Assembly: GCA_002840125.1 (NCBI GenBank)
Contig: PGZF01000001.1
Location: 873,237-937,236, forward strand
Source: Gammaproteobacteria bacterium HGW-Gammaproteobacteria-15
GTDB lineage: Bacteria; Pseudomonadota; Gammaproteobacteria; Enterobacterales; Alteromonadaceae
Length of the DNA stretch: 64,000 nucleotides
Direction of reading: 5' to 3'
Shown: in pieces, positions 28,938-37,284 of the stretch
Layout of the letters: each line of letters begins with the position of its first letter
Position numbering within the stretch: position 1 is the first letter of the stretch
The notes under the pieces: model-generated
Told to the model about the DNA's origin: nothing
Database searches by the model: none
Seen by the model: the letters and a program-made list of their open reading frames with translations, nothing else
Program-made: the position numbers and the translations under genes

Positions 28938-29927
28938 GTGGAATTAAAACTGGCAATTATCGGCTGTGGCATCAAAGCCACTCAATATATTCAAACCTGG
29001 ATAGTGCGTTCTGATATTCAGTTGCTTGCCGTGATGGACCCTAACGGCAAAGCCATGGACAACGTCTGCCACATCGCAGCTGAAGCAGGAAAAACTGCGC
29101 CACTCTGTTTTGAGAGCTGGCAAACTTTACTGAAAGAGCAGCACCAGCAACTAGATGCTGTCTATATCTGTACTCCTCATGCCAATCATGCCGAACAAGC
29201 CTTACTGGCACTTGAATTAGGACTGGATGTGCTGCTGGAAAAACCTATGGTCACCAGTGTGGCTGAAGCTGAAGCTTTAGCGGCTGCGCAGCAAAAATCC
29301 GGTAAAACGCTGGTGGTGGCTTATCAGGGCGGTTTATCACCGCTGGTGCAAGAGCTTAAAGACGCCATTGCCAGCCAAAAGTACGGCGCTTTAGTCAGCA
29401 TTAATGCCGCCATTTGGGAAGACTGGGCCGACAAATACCAAGGCCACTGGAAGCAAATTCCAGAGATTTCCGGCGGCGGTTTTATGTTTGATACCGGCGC
29501 CCATATGATGAACACGGTATCTAAAATCACCAGCAAACCCTTCTCCCGCATCAGCGCCATTATGCATAACCACGGCTTTCCGGTGGATGTAGTGACCAGT
29601 GTTTCAGGCGAATTAAATGACGGCACCCTGTTTAACCTGCATGCCTGCGGCCGCAGCATCCGCTGTGTATCCCGTATCGAGTGCTTCTTCCCACAAGCCA
29701 TAGTGCGCATTTGCGCCTGGGGCCGCTGGATGGAAATAGAAGATGCGCAGGGTAACGTGGTGCGTAAAGAGCAGGAAGCCGCCAATAACCTGATGAACGT
29801 GTTTATACAGGTGCGTACCGGCGAAATTGACAACCCGTCTGACGTGCAGCAAGGACTGCGCATGGCGCAATTATGGGATGCAATAAAACTCTCCGCCAGC
29901 CAGGATGGTGTGCCGGTAACGCTGTAA
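28938..29927 (+). CDS. Gfo/Idh/MocA family oxidoreductase (ThuB- or inositol dehydrogenase-like)
   Basis: 329 residues from GTG at 28938, with the site GGGGAG six bases ahead; the frame opens at 28875 but the extra N-terminus is not conserved. Rossmann start LKLAIIGCGIKATQYI, then the catalytic-site motif LLEKPMVTS (EKP, about residue 106) typical of the family, and a C-terminal alpha/beta domain with GGGFMFDTGAHMMNTV. Members oxidise inositols or the 3-hydroxyl of sugars with NAD. It could be the inositol 2-dehydrogenase missing from the iol row or, given the shared operator with the CUT1 transporter and a ThuA-like gene, a ThuB-type sugar 3-dehydrogenase. I favour the second by context. Confidence 0.82.
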   Translation: MELKLAIIGCGIKATQYIQTWIVRSDIQLLAVMDPNGKAMDNVCHIAAEAGKTAPLCFESWQTLLKEQHQQLDAVYICTPHANHAEQALLALELGLDVLLEKPMVTSVAEAEALAAAQQKSGKTLVVAYQGGLSPLVQELKDAIASQKYGALVSINAAIWEDWADKYQGHWKQIPEISGGGFMFDTGAHMMNTVSKITSKPFSRISAIMHNHGFPVDVVTSVSGELNDGTLFNLHACGRSIRCVSRIECFFPQAIVRICAWGRWMEIEDAQGNVVRKEQEAANNLMNVFIQVRTGEIDNPSDVQQGLRMAQLWDAIKLSASQDGVPVTL

Positions 29928-29945
29928 CCGTCATATTTGCCTCAG

Positions 29946-29982
29946 AACCTGTTTACACATCTCAGCGTAAACAGGTTTTAAT
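29946..29982. terminator. Two-way terminator between dehydrogenase and lysR genes
   Basis: Eleven-base stem AACCTGTTTAC/GTAAACAGGTT with a ten-base loop (29946-29956 with 29967-29977), followed by TTAATATT. The two flanking genes converge on it. Confidence 0.75.
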
Positions 29983-29983
29983 A

Positions 29984-30892
29984 TTATAAAGCTGCAAAAG
30001 AGTTATGAACTTTGAATGTCGGATTTTTTTCAAAAATTTCAGCAACAAAATCCATGAACACAATCGCCCGCTTTGGAAGAAGTCGATTCGCAACATAAAC
30101 AGCTTGGATTGGCACGGGCGGAGCAGTGTAATCACTTAATAATAATTGTAAGTTGCCATTTTCCAATCCTTCCTTAAACAGCCACTCAGGGCCCTGTGCG
30201 ATACCAACTCCTGCATTGACAAATTTCTGGACTGCTTCTGGTGAATTGACCCTAAGCCGACCAGAAATAGGAACATTGATATCCTGAAACTTCCAGGTAG
30301 CTCCTGTTGTTAGTAAGGTATAGATTAAACAATCGTGATTTTTTAAATCTTCTGGGGTAGTTGGAGAACCGTGTTTAGCTAAGTACTTGTTACTGGCAAC
30401 ACAGACTCGCTCATACATGCCAAGTCTCCGGGCACGCATAGCACTGTCCTCTAAGTGCCCAATGCGGATTGCCAGTTCCGCCCCTTCATCAATAAGATTA
30501 ATATAACGATCATTAATCTGTAGCTCGAGTGTTAGCTCAGGATAGCGTTCTAAAAAATCCGGGATATGCGGGACTAAAAAAGTGTGTGCCAGTGCTGTGG
30601 GACAAGCAACGCGTAGTAGCCCTGTGGGGGTAACATTTTCTCTGAAGGACGATTCTGACTCTTCGACAGCTTCCAGAATACGCCTTGCTTCCAAATAATA
30701 ACGTTCTCCCTCAGGCGTCAGAGAAAGCTTTCGGGTTGATCGATGTAGCAATCTGGTCTGCAAATACTCTTCAAGGGTTGCAACGTGACGACTCACGTTC
30801 GGCTGCCCTAAGCCTAAGTCCCTACCGGCTGCGGAAAAGCTGCCTGTTTCAGCTGTACGGACAAAGCATGTCATCAAAAGTAATCTGTCCAT
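29984..30892 (-). CDS. LysR family transcriptional regulator
   Basis: 302 residues. N-terminal winged helix-turn-helix (FVRTAETGSFSAAGRDLGLGQPNVSRHVATLEEYL), linker, then the two-lobed effector-binding domain from about residue 90. It resembles the CrgA/AaeR-like LysR group that often controls a divergent short-chain dehydrogenase. It is divergent from the SDR gene, with a T-N11-A palindrome in the gap. Codon choice is more AT-rich than in the sugar genes around it. Confidence 0.9.
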   Translation of the reverse strand: MDRLLLMTCFVRTAETGSFSAAGRDLGLGQPNVSRHVATLEEYLQTRLLHRSTRKLSLTPEGERYYLEARRILEAVEESESSFRENVTPTGLLRVACPTALAHTFLVPHIPDFLERYPELTLELQINDRYINLIDEGAELAIRIGHLEDSAMRARRLGMYERVCVASNKYLAKHGSPTTPEDLKNHDCLIYTLLTTGATWKFQDINVPISGRLRVNSPEAVQKFVNAGVGIAQGPEWLFKEGLENGNLQLLLSDYTAPPVPIQAVYVANRLLPKRAIVFMDFVAEIFEKNPTFKVHNSFAAL

Positions 30893-30920
30893 TCTAAAAC
30901 CTATTAATGCTTATAAAGCA

Positions 30921-30933
30921 TGAATCATATTCA
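30921..30933. promoter_or_regulatory. LysR-type T-N11-A box
   Basis: Perfect palindrome TGAAT-CAT-ATTCA in the 135-base gap between the divergent lysR and SDR genes, about 30 bases in front of lysR. It has the T-N11-A form that LysR proteins bind. Confidence 0.55.
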
Positions 30934-31027
30934 AAAATACAATCTTATCACCATATGAGCATGAGAATATAGTAGCTATCAAATCGGTCATTCGCCGGTT
31001 CTTGATAACACTATTTGGAGATTTGAA

Positions 31028-31774
31028 ATGTCTAGACTACAAGGTAAACGCGCACTGATCACTGGTGGTACAAGTGGTATTGGTCTTGAAACCGCGAAGC
31101 GGTTTGTTGCAGAAGGTGCACGCGTAATTGTTACTGGTGTTAACCCTGACTCTATTGCAAAGGCGAAAGTAACACTGGGTGATGATGTGTTAGTGGTAAG
31201 CGCTGATTCCGCTGATGTGGATGCACAGAAAGCTCTGGCTCAAACGGTTAAAGAGCACTTTGGAGAATTGGATATCGCTTTCCTGAATGCGGGTATATCA
31301 ATGTATCTGCCAATCGAGGTATGGACAGAAGAGGCGTTCGACCGCATTTATGATATCAACGTTAAAGGTCCTTACTTCCTCATGCAGGCACTGCTGCCAG
31401 TGTTCGCAAGTTCCGCATCAGTGGTTTTTAATACCTCAGTAAATGCTCACACCGGCCCTATGAACTCTTCCGTTTATGGTTCAACCAAAGCGGCACTATT
31501 AAACATGTCAAAAACACTTTCTAACGAATTACTTTCTCGTGGAATTCGTATTAACGCAGTGAGCCCTGGCCCAGTTGACACACCGCTTTACGATAAGGCG
31601 GGGATCCCGACGGAATACCATGATCAAGTGATGAAAGATATCATTGCAACCATACCGGCAGGTCGTTTTGGTAAGCCTCAGGAAGTCGCCCAAGCCGTAC
31701 TTTATTTCGCATCTGATGAGTCTGCCTGGACCGTAGGTTCAGAAATCATCATTGACGGCGGCGTTTCAATCTAA
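31028..31774 (+). CDS. Short-chain dehydrogenase/reductase (SDR)
   Basis: 248 residues, classical SDR. Cofactor loop TGGTSGIG (residues 12-19), NAG motif in FLNAGISMYL, catalytic Ser in VVFNTSVNA, and Y-x-x-x-K in SSVYGSTKAALL (about residue 150). C-terminal end GSEIIIDGGVSI is typical. The Thr/Asn after the second strand (VTGVNPDS) suggests NADP use but this is not certain. Strong site GGAG seven bases before ATG. First gene of an SDR-GST pair controlled by the divergent LysR. Substrate unknown. Confidence 0.9.
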   Translation: MSRLQGKRALITGGTSGIGLETAKRFVAEGARVIVTGVNPDSIAKAKVTLGDDVLVVSADSADVDAQKALAQTVKEHFGELDIAFLNAGISMYLPIEVWTEEAFDRIYDINVKGPYFLMQALLPVFASSASVVFNTSVNAHTGPMNSSVYGSTKAALLNMSKTLSNELLSRGIRINAVSPGPVDTPLYDKAGIPTEYHDQVMKDIIATIPAGRFGKPQEVAQAVLYFASDESAWTVGSEIIIDGGVSI

Positions 31775-31854
31775 GCCATCTAAATAAACGATATTGTTCT
31801 ACAAGCTCGCCACCTTGCTATGACAGCGGGCTTTTATTTGATCTGGAGGTTGAA

Positions 31855-32529
31855 ATGTCTAACCATGACCTAACACTTATTAGCCATCCGCTGTGTCCCT
31901 TTGTACAGCGTGCAGCAATAGTGTTGCTCGAAAAAAATGTGTCATTTGAACGCATCAATGTAGACCTATCAGCGAAGCCTGATTGGTTTCTGGCAATATC
32001 ACCTACCGGCAAGGTGCCAGTACTGAAAGTGCATCAAGCAAATGGTGAAGATGCTATTATTTTCGAAAGTATGGTGATCTGCGAGTACCTCAATGAAACA
32101 CAAGACGGTACTTCAATGTACGCAGACGATGCGTTAATGCGTGCTAAACAGCGCGGATGGATCGAATTTGCTTCAGCGACACTGGGTAATGCATGGCAAT
32201 TTTTAAATGCCACAGATCAAGCTGTGGCTGACAGCAAACGCACGTTATTCCGTAACCAGCTTGAACGTATTGAAGCTGAGTTGGAGTCGGGGCCTTATTT
32301 CTCGGGTGCTACCTTCAGTATGGTAGATGCGGTATACGCTCCGATTTTCCGTTACTTCTCAATCATCGATGTCTCAGTATCTGAGTCGATTTTTGAAGGG
32401 CTACCTCGTGTTTCTACATGGAAAGCATTACTTGCAAAAAGGGAAAGTGTAAAAGCTGCCGTACCAGCAGATTATGCACAACTTTTCCAAAATCATCTTA
32501 GTCAGCATTCAGCAATTCTCGCTGCATGA
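31855..32529 (+). CDS. Glutathione S-transferase family protein
   Basis: 224 residues. Thioredoxin-fold N-terminal domain with a Cys at the active-site position (HPLCPFVQRAAI, residues 11-22), cis-Pro in GKVPVL and the glutathione gamma-Glu site FESMVICEYL; helical C-terminal domain follows. The CPFVQR form is that of the omega/lambda/GstA-like cysteine type, which act as thiol transferases or reductases. Site GGAGG is placed ideally. It follows the SDR gene by 80 bases. Confidence 0.88.
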   Translation: MSNHDLTLISHPLCPFVQRAAIVLLEKNVSFERINVDLSAKPDWFLAISPTGKVPVLKVHQANGEDAIIFESMVICEYLNETQDGTSMYADDALMRAKQRGWIEFASATLGNAWQFLNATDQAVADSKRTLFRNQLERIEAELESGPYFSGATFSMVDAVYAPIFRYFSIIDVSVSESIFEGLPRVSTWKALLAKRESVKAAVPADYAQLFQNHLSQHSAILAA

Positions 32530-32559
32530 GAACAGAATATGGTAACTGCGGAGAGATGC

Positions 32560-32584
32560 AACCCGGCTTGATATAAGCCGGGTT
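32560..32584. terminator. Hairpin after the GST gene
   Basis: Ten-base perfect stem AACCCGGCTT/AAGCCGGGTT with a five-base loop. T-run is weak. It separates the GST gene from the convergent ThuA-like gene. Confidence 0.65.
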
Positions 32585-32625
32585 AAACGAAAGTTAAAAC
32601 AAAACGCCTTTAATCTGTAGCAGTG

Positions 32626-33429
32626 TTACTTTTCAGTCTTCTTCGCAGCCTTTTCTGCCAGCATCAACTTACGCGGTTTTTTAAAGTAAGTTTGCTTCGG
32701 TGCGCCTTCTTCCAGTGGCACCGGGCGGCCCCAGTTACCCAGCATCCAGCCGCTTTGATGCGGCTGATGCGCCCACTGAATAGCATTAGCCAAAATTTGG
32801 ATAATATGCGGGTTGCGGTAAATCGGGAAGGTTTCATGCCCCGGTGAGAAGAAAAAAATCCGCCCGCGCCCGCGCTGAAAGGTACAGCCACTGCGCAGTA
32901 CTTCACCGCCCTGGTACCAGGAGTTAAAAATCAGCTCGTCCGGCTCAGGGATATCAAACGGCTCACCGTACATTTCTGATTGTGGCAGCTCAATTTGCGG
33001 CGGAATATTATAGGCAATAGGATGCGAAGGTTTCAGGCACCAAACGCGCTCACGCTCGCCACCTTCTGCCTCGCGCCAGCTTAAATTACAGCTGGTGCCC
33101 ATCAGGCGCTTAAATAACTTGGCATGATGGCCGCTGTGCAGCACTATCAAGCCCATACCGGCCAGCACCCGCGCCTGTAATTGATCAATCAGTGCATCGC
33201 TCAGTTCATCGTGATAACGATGCCCCCACCAAATCGCCACTTCAGTTTGTTCTATGCGCTCGGCCGGCCAGCCCTGTTCCGGGTCGTCTAAGGTAGCCAG
33301 GGTTAAATCAAAACCGTAAGGCGCTAAATTATCGACAATACAGCCGCCAATCGTCTCGGGGTACACTTCCTGCACGTCGGCGTCTTCTTTTTCATGGCGG
33401 CACTCATTCCACACCGTAACCTTAATCAT
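32626..33429 (-). CDS. thuA: ThuA-like protein (trehalose utilisation family)
   Basis: 267 residues. ThuA family, with a class I glutamine-amidotransferase-like fold: start KVTVWNECRHEKED, central IWWGHRYHDEL and LIVLHSGHHAKLFKRL, late RGRIFFFSPGHETFP. In rhizobia ThuA works with the dehydrogenase ThuB in trehalose, sucrose and maltitol use, where 3-keto sugars are intermediates. Its first codon overlaps the stop of the upstream mannitol dehydrogenase-like gene (four bases), so both are expressed from the operator at 34159. The Lys-rich C-terminal tail is not a family feature. Confidence 0.85.
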   Translation of the reverse strand: MIKVTVWNECRHEKEDADVQEVYPETIGGCIVDNLAPYGFDLTLATLDDPEQGWPAERIEQTEVAIWWGHRYHDELSDALIDQLQARVLAGMGLIVLHSGHHAKLFKRLMGTSCNLSWREAEGGERERVWCLKPSHPIAYNIPPQIELPQSEMYGEPFDIPEPDELIFNSWYQGGEVLRSGCTFQRGRGRIFFFSPGHETFPIYRNPHIIQILANAIQWAHQPHQSGWMLGNWGRPVPLEEGAPKQTYFKKPRKLMLAEKAAKKTEK

Positions 33430-34085
33430 ACTTGTCCTCCGGCCAGACGCGGCGCGGCTGAATAATCCTGCACTTCCAACACTAAGGTTTGTAACGCCGT
33501 TACCACGCCATTGGCCAGAATATAACTTAGCCAGTAGGTTAGCCGCTCACAAAATACTTCGCTGCTACGCAAGGTGGCTGAAAACAGCGGTGCAACCAAC
33601 AGATACTGCGCAACCAGCTCGTCGATATGATCCCAATACTGCAGCCGTATTTGCATTAAGCGCTCAGCCAGCGGGTCAACCACCTGCAGCGTATCGCCTT
33701 TAGCATCAAACCCCATACTAAAACGTAACCAGGCTGCCACGGTAAAACACAGTGCATCTATGCCCTGCCCGGCTGCCAGCCGCTGCTCTGCAGTGGCCAG
33801 GATACCAGGCAATAATTGCTGTGAACCGTTTTGCGTAAGTTGCAGTAAACTTTTTTCGTCCGGCACTGTGGCCAATTGCTGCAGCGCGGCTGCGGTATCC
33901 GCCAGCATGGGTGCCGCTGCCAGTTCATAGTGCAATAAATGCTGTAGATAACGGGTAAACAGCGGATTAGCCAGCGCCTGATGCACATAACTGTAACCAG
34001 CCAGCGTTCCGGCATAGGCCAAAGCTGTATAGGCACTGTGCAGCAGCTGTGGGCTGGCCTGTTTAATAGGGTCAACTTCAGTCAC
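33426..34085 (-). CDS. Lone C-terminal domain of a mannitol dehydrogenase family protein
   Basis: 219 residues from GTG at 34085, with AGGAG eight bases ahead. The whole protein matches only the C-terminal substrate domain of mannitol dehydrogenase/fructuronate reductase (HSAYTALAYAGTLAGYSYVHQALANPLF, then the end LAERLMQIR). The N-terminal NAD-binding domain of roughly 270 residues is absent, and nothing like it is seen upstream. The catalytic K-x4-N-x2-H pattern of the family appears as K-QASP-Q-LL-H: Lys and His kept, Asn replaced by Gln (alignment by eye). No frameshifts or stops are seen, and promoter, leader and binding site are intact, so it may be a working domain protein or a recent remnant. 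The open frame to 34148 is not used because it would start inside the leader. Confidence 0.7.
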   Translation of the reverse strand: MTEVDPIKQASPQLLHSAYTALAYAGTLAGYSYVHQALANPLFTRYLQHLLHYELAAAPMLADTAAALQQLATVPDEKSLLQLTQNGSQQLLPGILATAEQRLAAGQGIDALCFTVAAWLRFSMGFDAKGDTLQVVDPLAERLMQIRLQYWDHIDELVAQYLLVAPLFSATLRSSEVFCERLTYWLSYILANGVVTALQTLVLEVQDYSAAPRLAGGQV

Positions 34086-34156
34086 CAAAAATACTCCTGC
34101 CAGACATAAATAAACCCAATAGCAACAGACCAGCCGGGCTATTGGCAATAATAAAT

Positions 34157-34198
34157 TTTATAATGCAAATTGACACCGGTGTCAATTTGCATTATAGC
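34157..34198. promoter_or_regulatory. 38-bp perfect palindrome on symmetrical divergent promoters (lacI gene / thuA unit)
   Basis: A perfect inverted repeat spans 34159-34196, centred on the same 18-bp core ATTGACACCGGTGTCAAT (34169-34186) found at 28748. Both -35 boxes (TTGACA) are inside it. Plus strand: 34170-34175, 17-base spacer, -10 TATAGC 34193-34198, toward the LacI gene. Minus strand: 34180-34185, 17-base spacer, -10 TATAAA 34157-34162, toward the mannitol dehydrogenase-like and ThuA genes. A repressor bound at the centre would cover both -35 boxes. The remaining gap to 34390 is a long leader with nothing else identified. Confidence 0.85.
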
Positions 34199-34389
34199 TA
34201 GAACCTTTATCAAGCTGACCGCAATAAGTCACTGTGCCAGCGGGTTTTACCCGCCAGAATATCCAGCGCAGTAGCCTGTGCCAATTTAACCACCAGAGAC
34301 AGGGTGGTGCAGTTATACCGGCAACTTATTACGGCTTAAGGCTAAGTAGTATTCATTTGCTTACTCCAGAACAGAGGTGTTGCCAAAAC

Positions 34390-35412
34390 ATGTCATCAGT
34401 TACCATTAACGATGTGGCGCGTCATGCCGGTGTATCGAAAAAAACCGTCTCGCGCGTGATCAACAATGAAATTAATGTGTCGGCAGAAACCCGCACTAAG
34501 GTGATGGCAGTTATTCACCAACTGGGGTTTAAGCGTAATCCGCTGGGTATGGCACTGGCCAAAAACCGTTCGCTGTTTATTGCCCTGCTGGCCGATAACC
34601 CCAGCCCTGGCTATTTGCAAAAACTGCAAAAAGGTATTTTGCAATGCTGTAGCGAAGAGCATATGGGGCTGTTTTTGTACGATTGCAGCTACCGCTCGCC
34701 AACATTGGTGCATGAAATTGAAGAATTTATTGATAATACCCTGGCCGATGGCCTGATCCTGGTGCCGCCGCTTAGCGACAAACAAGAGCTGCTGGATATG
34801 CTGCAGCGCAAAAGAGTGCGCTATATCCGCATTGGGCCTAAAGATCAGGACAGTGGCGACTGCGTCAGTTTTAACGGCGTAAAAGCGGCTTACGAGATGA
34901 CGCAATATCTGCTGCGCCTGCACCACAAAGACATTGCTTTTGTGCTGGGCCATCCGGATCAGGAATCCAGCCATCGCTGCGAAAGGGGCTTTCGTAATGC
35001 CATCGCCGATGCCGGTATCACGCTGAATGAACAGTTGATTGTACAAGGCTACTACACGCATCAGTCTGGTGTAGATGCCGCAGCTACCCTGCTTAGCCGC
35101 ACGCCCCGCCCTACTGCCATTTTGGCGGCCAACGATGAAATGGCGGTTGGTGTGTTGTACGAAGCGCACCGGCGCGGTATCAAAATACCGGCAGAACTGT
35201 CGGTGTGTGGTATAGACGATATTTCGCTTACCACCAAAGTGTGGCCAAACCTGACGTCGATGCGCCAGCCCATCAATGCCATTGGTTACCGGGCGGCGTT
35301 TAAACTGATTAAAAAACTTAAAGGCGAAACGGCAGCGGGCAATGACAGCGGCGCAGATATATTTGACTGCGAACTGATTGTACGGGAGTCGACCAGCCAG
35401 CCCGGCCGGTAA
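34390..35412 (+). CDS. LacI family transcriptional regulator
   Basis: 340 residues from ATG at 34390; the frame opens at 34234 but only here does the family start appear (SVTINDVARHAGVSKKTVSRVINN). DNA-binding helix-turn-helix at residues 4-23 and hinge helix before GFKRNPLGMAL, then a periplasmic-binding-like effector domain with the usual late AILAANDEMAVGVL and the AELSVCGIDD block. It probably binds the palindrome in front of its own gene and the copy at 28748, controlling transport, dehydrogenase, ThuA and itself. Effector unknown. Confidence 0.92.
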   Translation: MSSVTINDVARHAGVSKKTVSRVINNEINVSAETRTKVMAVIHQLGFKRNPLGMALAKNRSLFIALLADNPSPGYLQKLQKGILQCCSEEHMGLFLYDCSYRSPTLVHEIEEFIDNTLADGLILVPPLSDKQELLDMLQRKRVRYIRIGPKDQDSGDCVSFNGVKAAYEMTQYLLRLHHKDIAFVLGHPDQESSHRCERGFRNAIADAGITLNEQLIVQGYYTHQSGVDAAATLLSRTPRPTAILAANDEMAVGVLYEAHRRGIKIPAELSVCGIDDISLTTKVWPNLTSMRQPINAIGYRAAFKLIKKLKGETAAGNDSGADIFDCELIVRESTSQPGR

Positions 35413-35444
35413 AACAACCTGTACTAAAGCTGGCCGTAGTGTCG

Positions 35445-36251
35445 TCATTTTTTTATGATCCATTCATGTTGCGGATCATTTTTAAACACCCACTGCCGGC
35501 TTGGGCCGGCCATCACATTCAGATAATACAGCTCGTAACCGTGCGGTGCGCCAACCGGATGATAGCCTTCCGGCACCAGCACCACGCTGTTATGCTCAAC
35601 ACAAATGGTTTCATCTATACGCCGATCATCGGTATAAACCCGCTGAAAGGCAAAGCCCTGGCTGGGGTTAAGCTTATGGTAGTAGGTTTCTTCCAACGCA
35701 CTTTCCTGCGGAATAGCATCGGTATCATGCTTATGTGGCGGGTAGCTCGACCAGTGTCCCGGCGGCGTAATCACTTCAGTAATCAGCAAACGCTCAGCCG
35801 GTAAATTGCCAAATAAAATATTACATACCTGGCGGGTATTGGTGCCCTGGCCACGGGTTTCCTGCACACAGTCATCCGGTGTAATAAGGCGTACCGGCAA
35901 ACCACCCTGCGCCGGTGCCCGGCACAGTGCCAGTTCCAACTCTGTGATCGCAGTTACCGTAAGTGTTTCGCCTGGCGGTAAATACAATGCATAAGGTGGC
36001 ACAGCGTCAAATACGCTGTTACGTGCCCCAACGCTGGTAAAACGCTGTTCCAGCGTGGCTAAATCGGCCCGGCCGGATAACAGCACAGCGCACAGCTCGG
36101 TGCTGTGCCCGCTGATAAACTTTGCACTCTGGCCCGGTTTAAGCAGCACTACATCAAAACCCACGTAATCCCAATGGGCATTTTGCGGTGTAATATGCTG
36201 AATCACACCGCTGGCATCAGCCGCCATAGGTTTACGGTGTAAATAGGACAT
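35445..36251 (-). CDS. iolB: 5-deoxy-glucuronate isomerase
   Basis: 268 residues from ATG at 36251, with AAGGAG six bases ahead. KduI/IolB cupin family. Metal-binding His residues are in the block SSYPPHKHDTD (about residues 172-182), with a later Glu in ESALEETYYHKL. It converts 5-deoxy-glucuronate to 5-dehydro-2-deoxy-gluconate in myo-inositol breakdown. It follows the RpiR regulator gene leftward, with the start just inside the regulator's end region (10-base gap). Confidence 0.93.
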   Translation of the reverse strand: MSYLHRKPMAADASGVIQHITPQNAHWDYVGFDVVLLKPGQSAKFISGHSTELCAVLLSGRADLATLEQRFTSVGARNSVFDAVPPYALYLPPGETLTVTAITELELALCRAPAQGGLPVRLITPDDCVQETRGQGTNTRQVCNILFGNLPAERLLITEVITPPGHWSSYPPHKHDTDAIPQESALEETYYHKLNPSQGFAFQRVYTDDRRIDETICVEHNSVVLVPEGYHPVGAPHGYELYYLNVMAGPSRQWVFKNDPQHEWIIKK

Positions 36252-36261
36252 AGTGAGCTCC

Positions 36262-37119
36262 TTAACCTGCAGGTTTTGCTGCTGCAGCCAGAGCTTCAGC
36301 ATCGTGAATAAGCGCCAGTACCAGGGCCTGGATCAGGCTCATGCTGGCATTTAATGACCGAAACGAATGCACTTCGGCTTCGCGTACCAGCAGGGCAACG
36401 TCAGCCTGCGCGGTTAAAGGGCTTAAGCGGTGATCGGTAATCACAATAATGCGGCAACCCGCTGCTGCCGCCCGGCTGATTACCTGCTGGGTTTCTGCCG
36501 CGTAAGGCGCAAAACTGATGGCCAGCAGCACGTCATCGGCACCGAGTAAATTCAGCGGGCCGGTTTGCATATAACCTACGCCATCGAGCAAATGCACCGG
36601 CAAACCGGTATTGCTTAGCAAATAACTTGCGTAACTGGCTACCGGATAAGAGCGTCTGGCGCCCTGTATATGAATAAGCCTGGCTTTGGCCAGCAGCTCG
36701 CAGGCTTGTTGCAATAAGCCTGCGTCCAGCTCATCACACAACTGCACCATAGCCGCTTCATTGGCCGCGGCAATTTGCTGCAGATAACGCAGCCCGGCTT
36801 GTGTCACCGGTACAGACTGATCCTGCTGCACAGCCATTATGCGGCTTTGGTAATCCGGGCTGGTTTGCAGCAAACGGTTTTTAAACAGCTTTTGCATTTC
36901 AGTAAAACCAGAAAAACCAAAAGCATTAGCAAAACGCACCAACGCCGAGGCGTGTACACCAGCACCTTGCGCAATGGTTGCTGTAGTGCCAAAGGCAACA
37001 GTGTCGGGGTGCGCCAGCAAATAACGCGCAACCAACTGCAGCCGGTTACTCAGCAGCTGAAAACGTTGCTCAATTAGTTGTTCCAGTTCCTGCTGGCTGT
37101 TACACACCGGTGCTTCCAC
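36262..37119 (-). CDS. RpiR/MurR family regulator of the iol genes
   Basis: 285 residues. N-terminal RpiR helix-turn-helix (TATIAQGAGVHASALVRFANAFGFSGFTEMQ, about 45-75) and C-terminal SIS sugar-phosphate binding domain (about 125-260; ISFAPYAAETQQVISRA). RpiR-type proteins control inositol catabolism in many proteobacteria, and this one is cotranscribed with iolB and divergent from iolC. A phosphorylated intermediate of the pathway is the likely effector by family. Confidence 0.88.
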   Translation of the reverse strand: MEAPVCNSQQELEQLIEQRFQLLSNRLQLVARYLLAHPDTVAFGTTATIAQGAGVHASALVRFANAFGFSGFTEMQKLFKNRLLQTSPDYQSRIMAVQQDQSVPVTQAGLRYLQQIAAANEAAMVQLCDELDAGLLQQACELLAKARLIHIQGARRSYPVASYASYLLSNTGLPVHLLDGVGYMQTGPLNLLGADDVLLAISFAPYAAETQQVISRAAAAGCRIIVITDHRLSPLTAQADVALLVREAEVHSFRSLNASMSLIQALVLALIHDAEALAAAAKPAG

Positions 37120-37197
37120 CCTGTTACCTCTGTGACGGCGATTTGCTGATGAACTGAGTCTAACTTAATAAAACAAATATTCCAAGTATTGTATAAA

Positions 37198-37213
37198 TAG
37201 AAAATTCATTCTA
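37198..37213. promoter_or_regulatory. Possible RpiR operator
   Basis: Inverted repeat TAGAA-AATTCA-TTCTA in the AT-rich 165-base gap between the divergent RpiR and iolC genes. Position and symmetry fit an operator; no second copy was found to support it. Confidence 0.35.
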
Positions 37214-37284
37214 CTCTAGATTGATTATTTCCTCACCAGCATAGATTTTTTTGGGGAGAACAATAGGTTTTTGGGAGAACGCTT

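Noticed and set aside
29324-29863. 179-residue frame antisense to the dehydrogenase
   Set aside because: Lies fully inside a conserved Gfo/Idh/MocA gene and shows no motif.
34396-35463. 355-residue frame antisense to the LacI gene
   Set aside because: The LacI reading has clear DNA-binding and effector domains; the antisense frame has only a biased composition.
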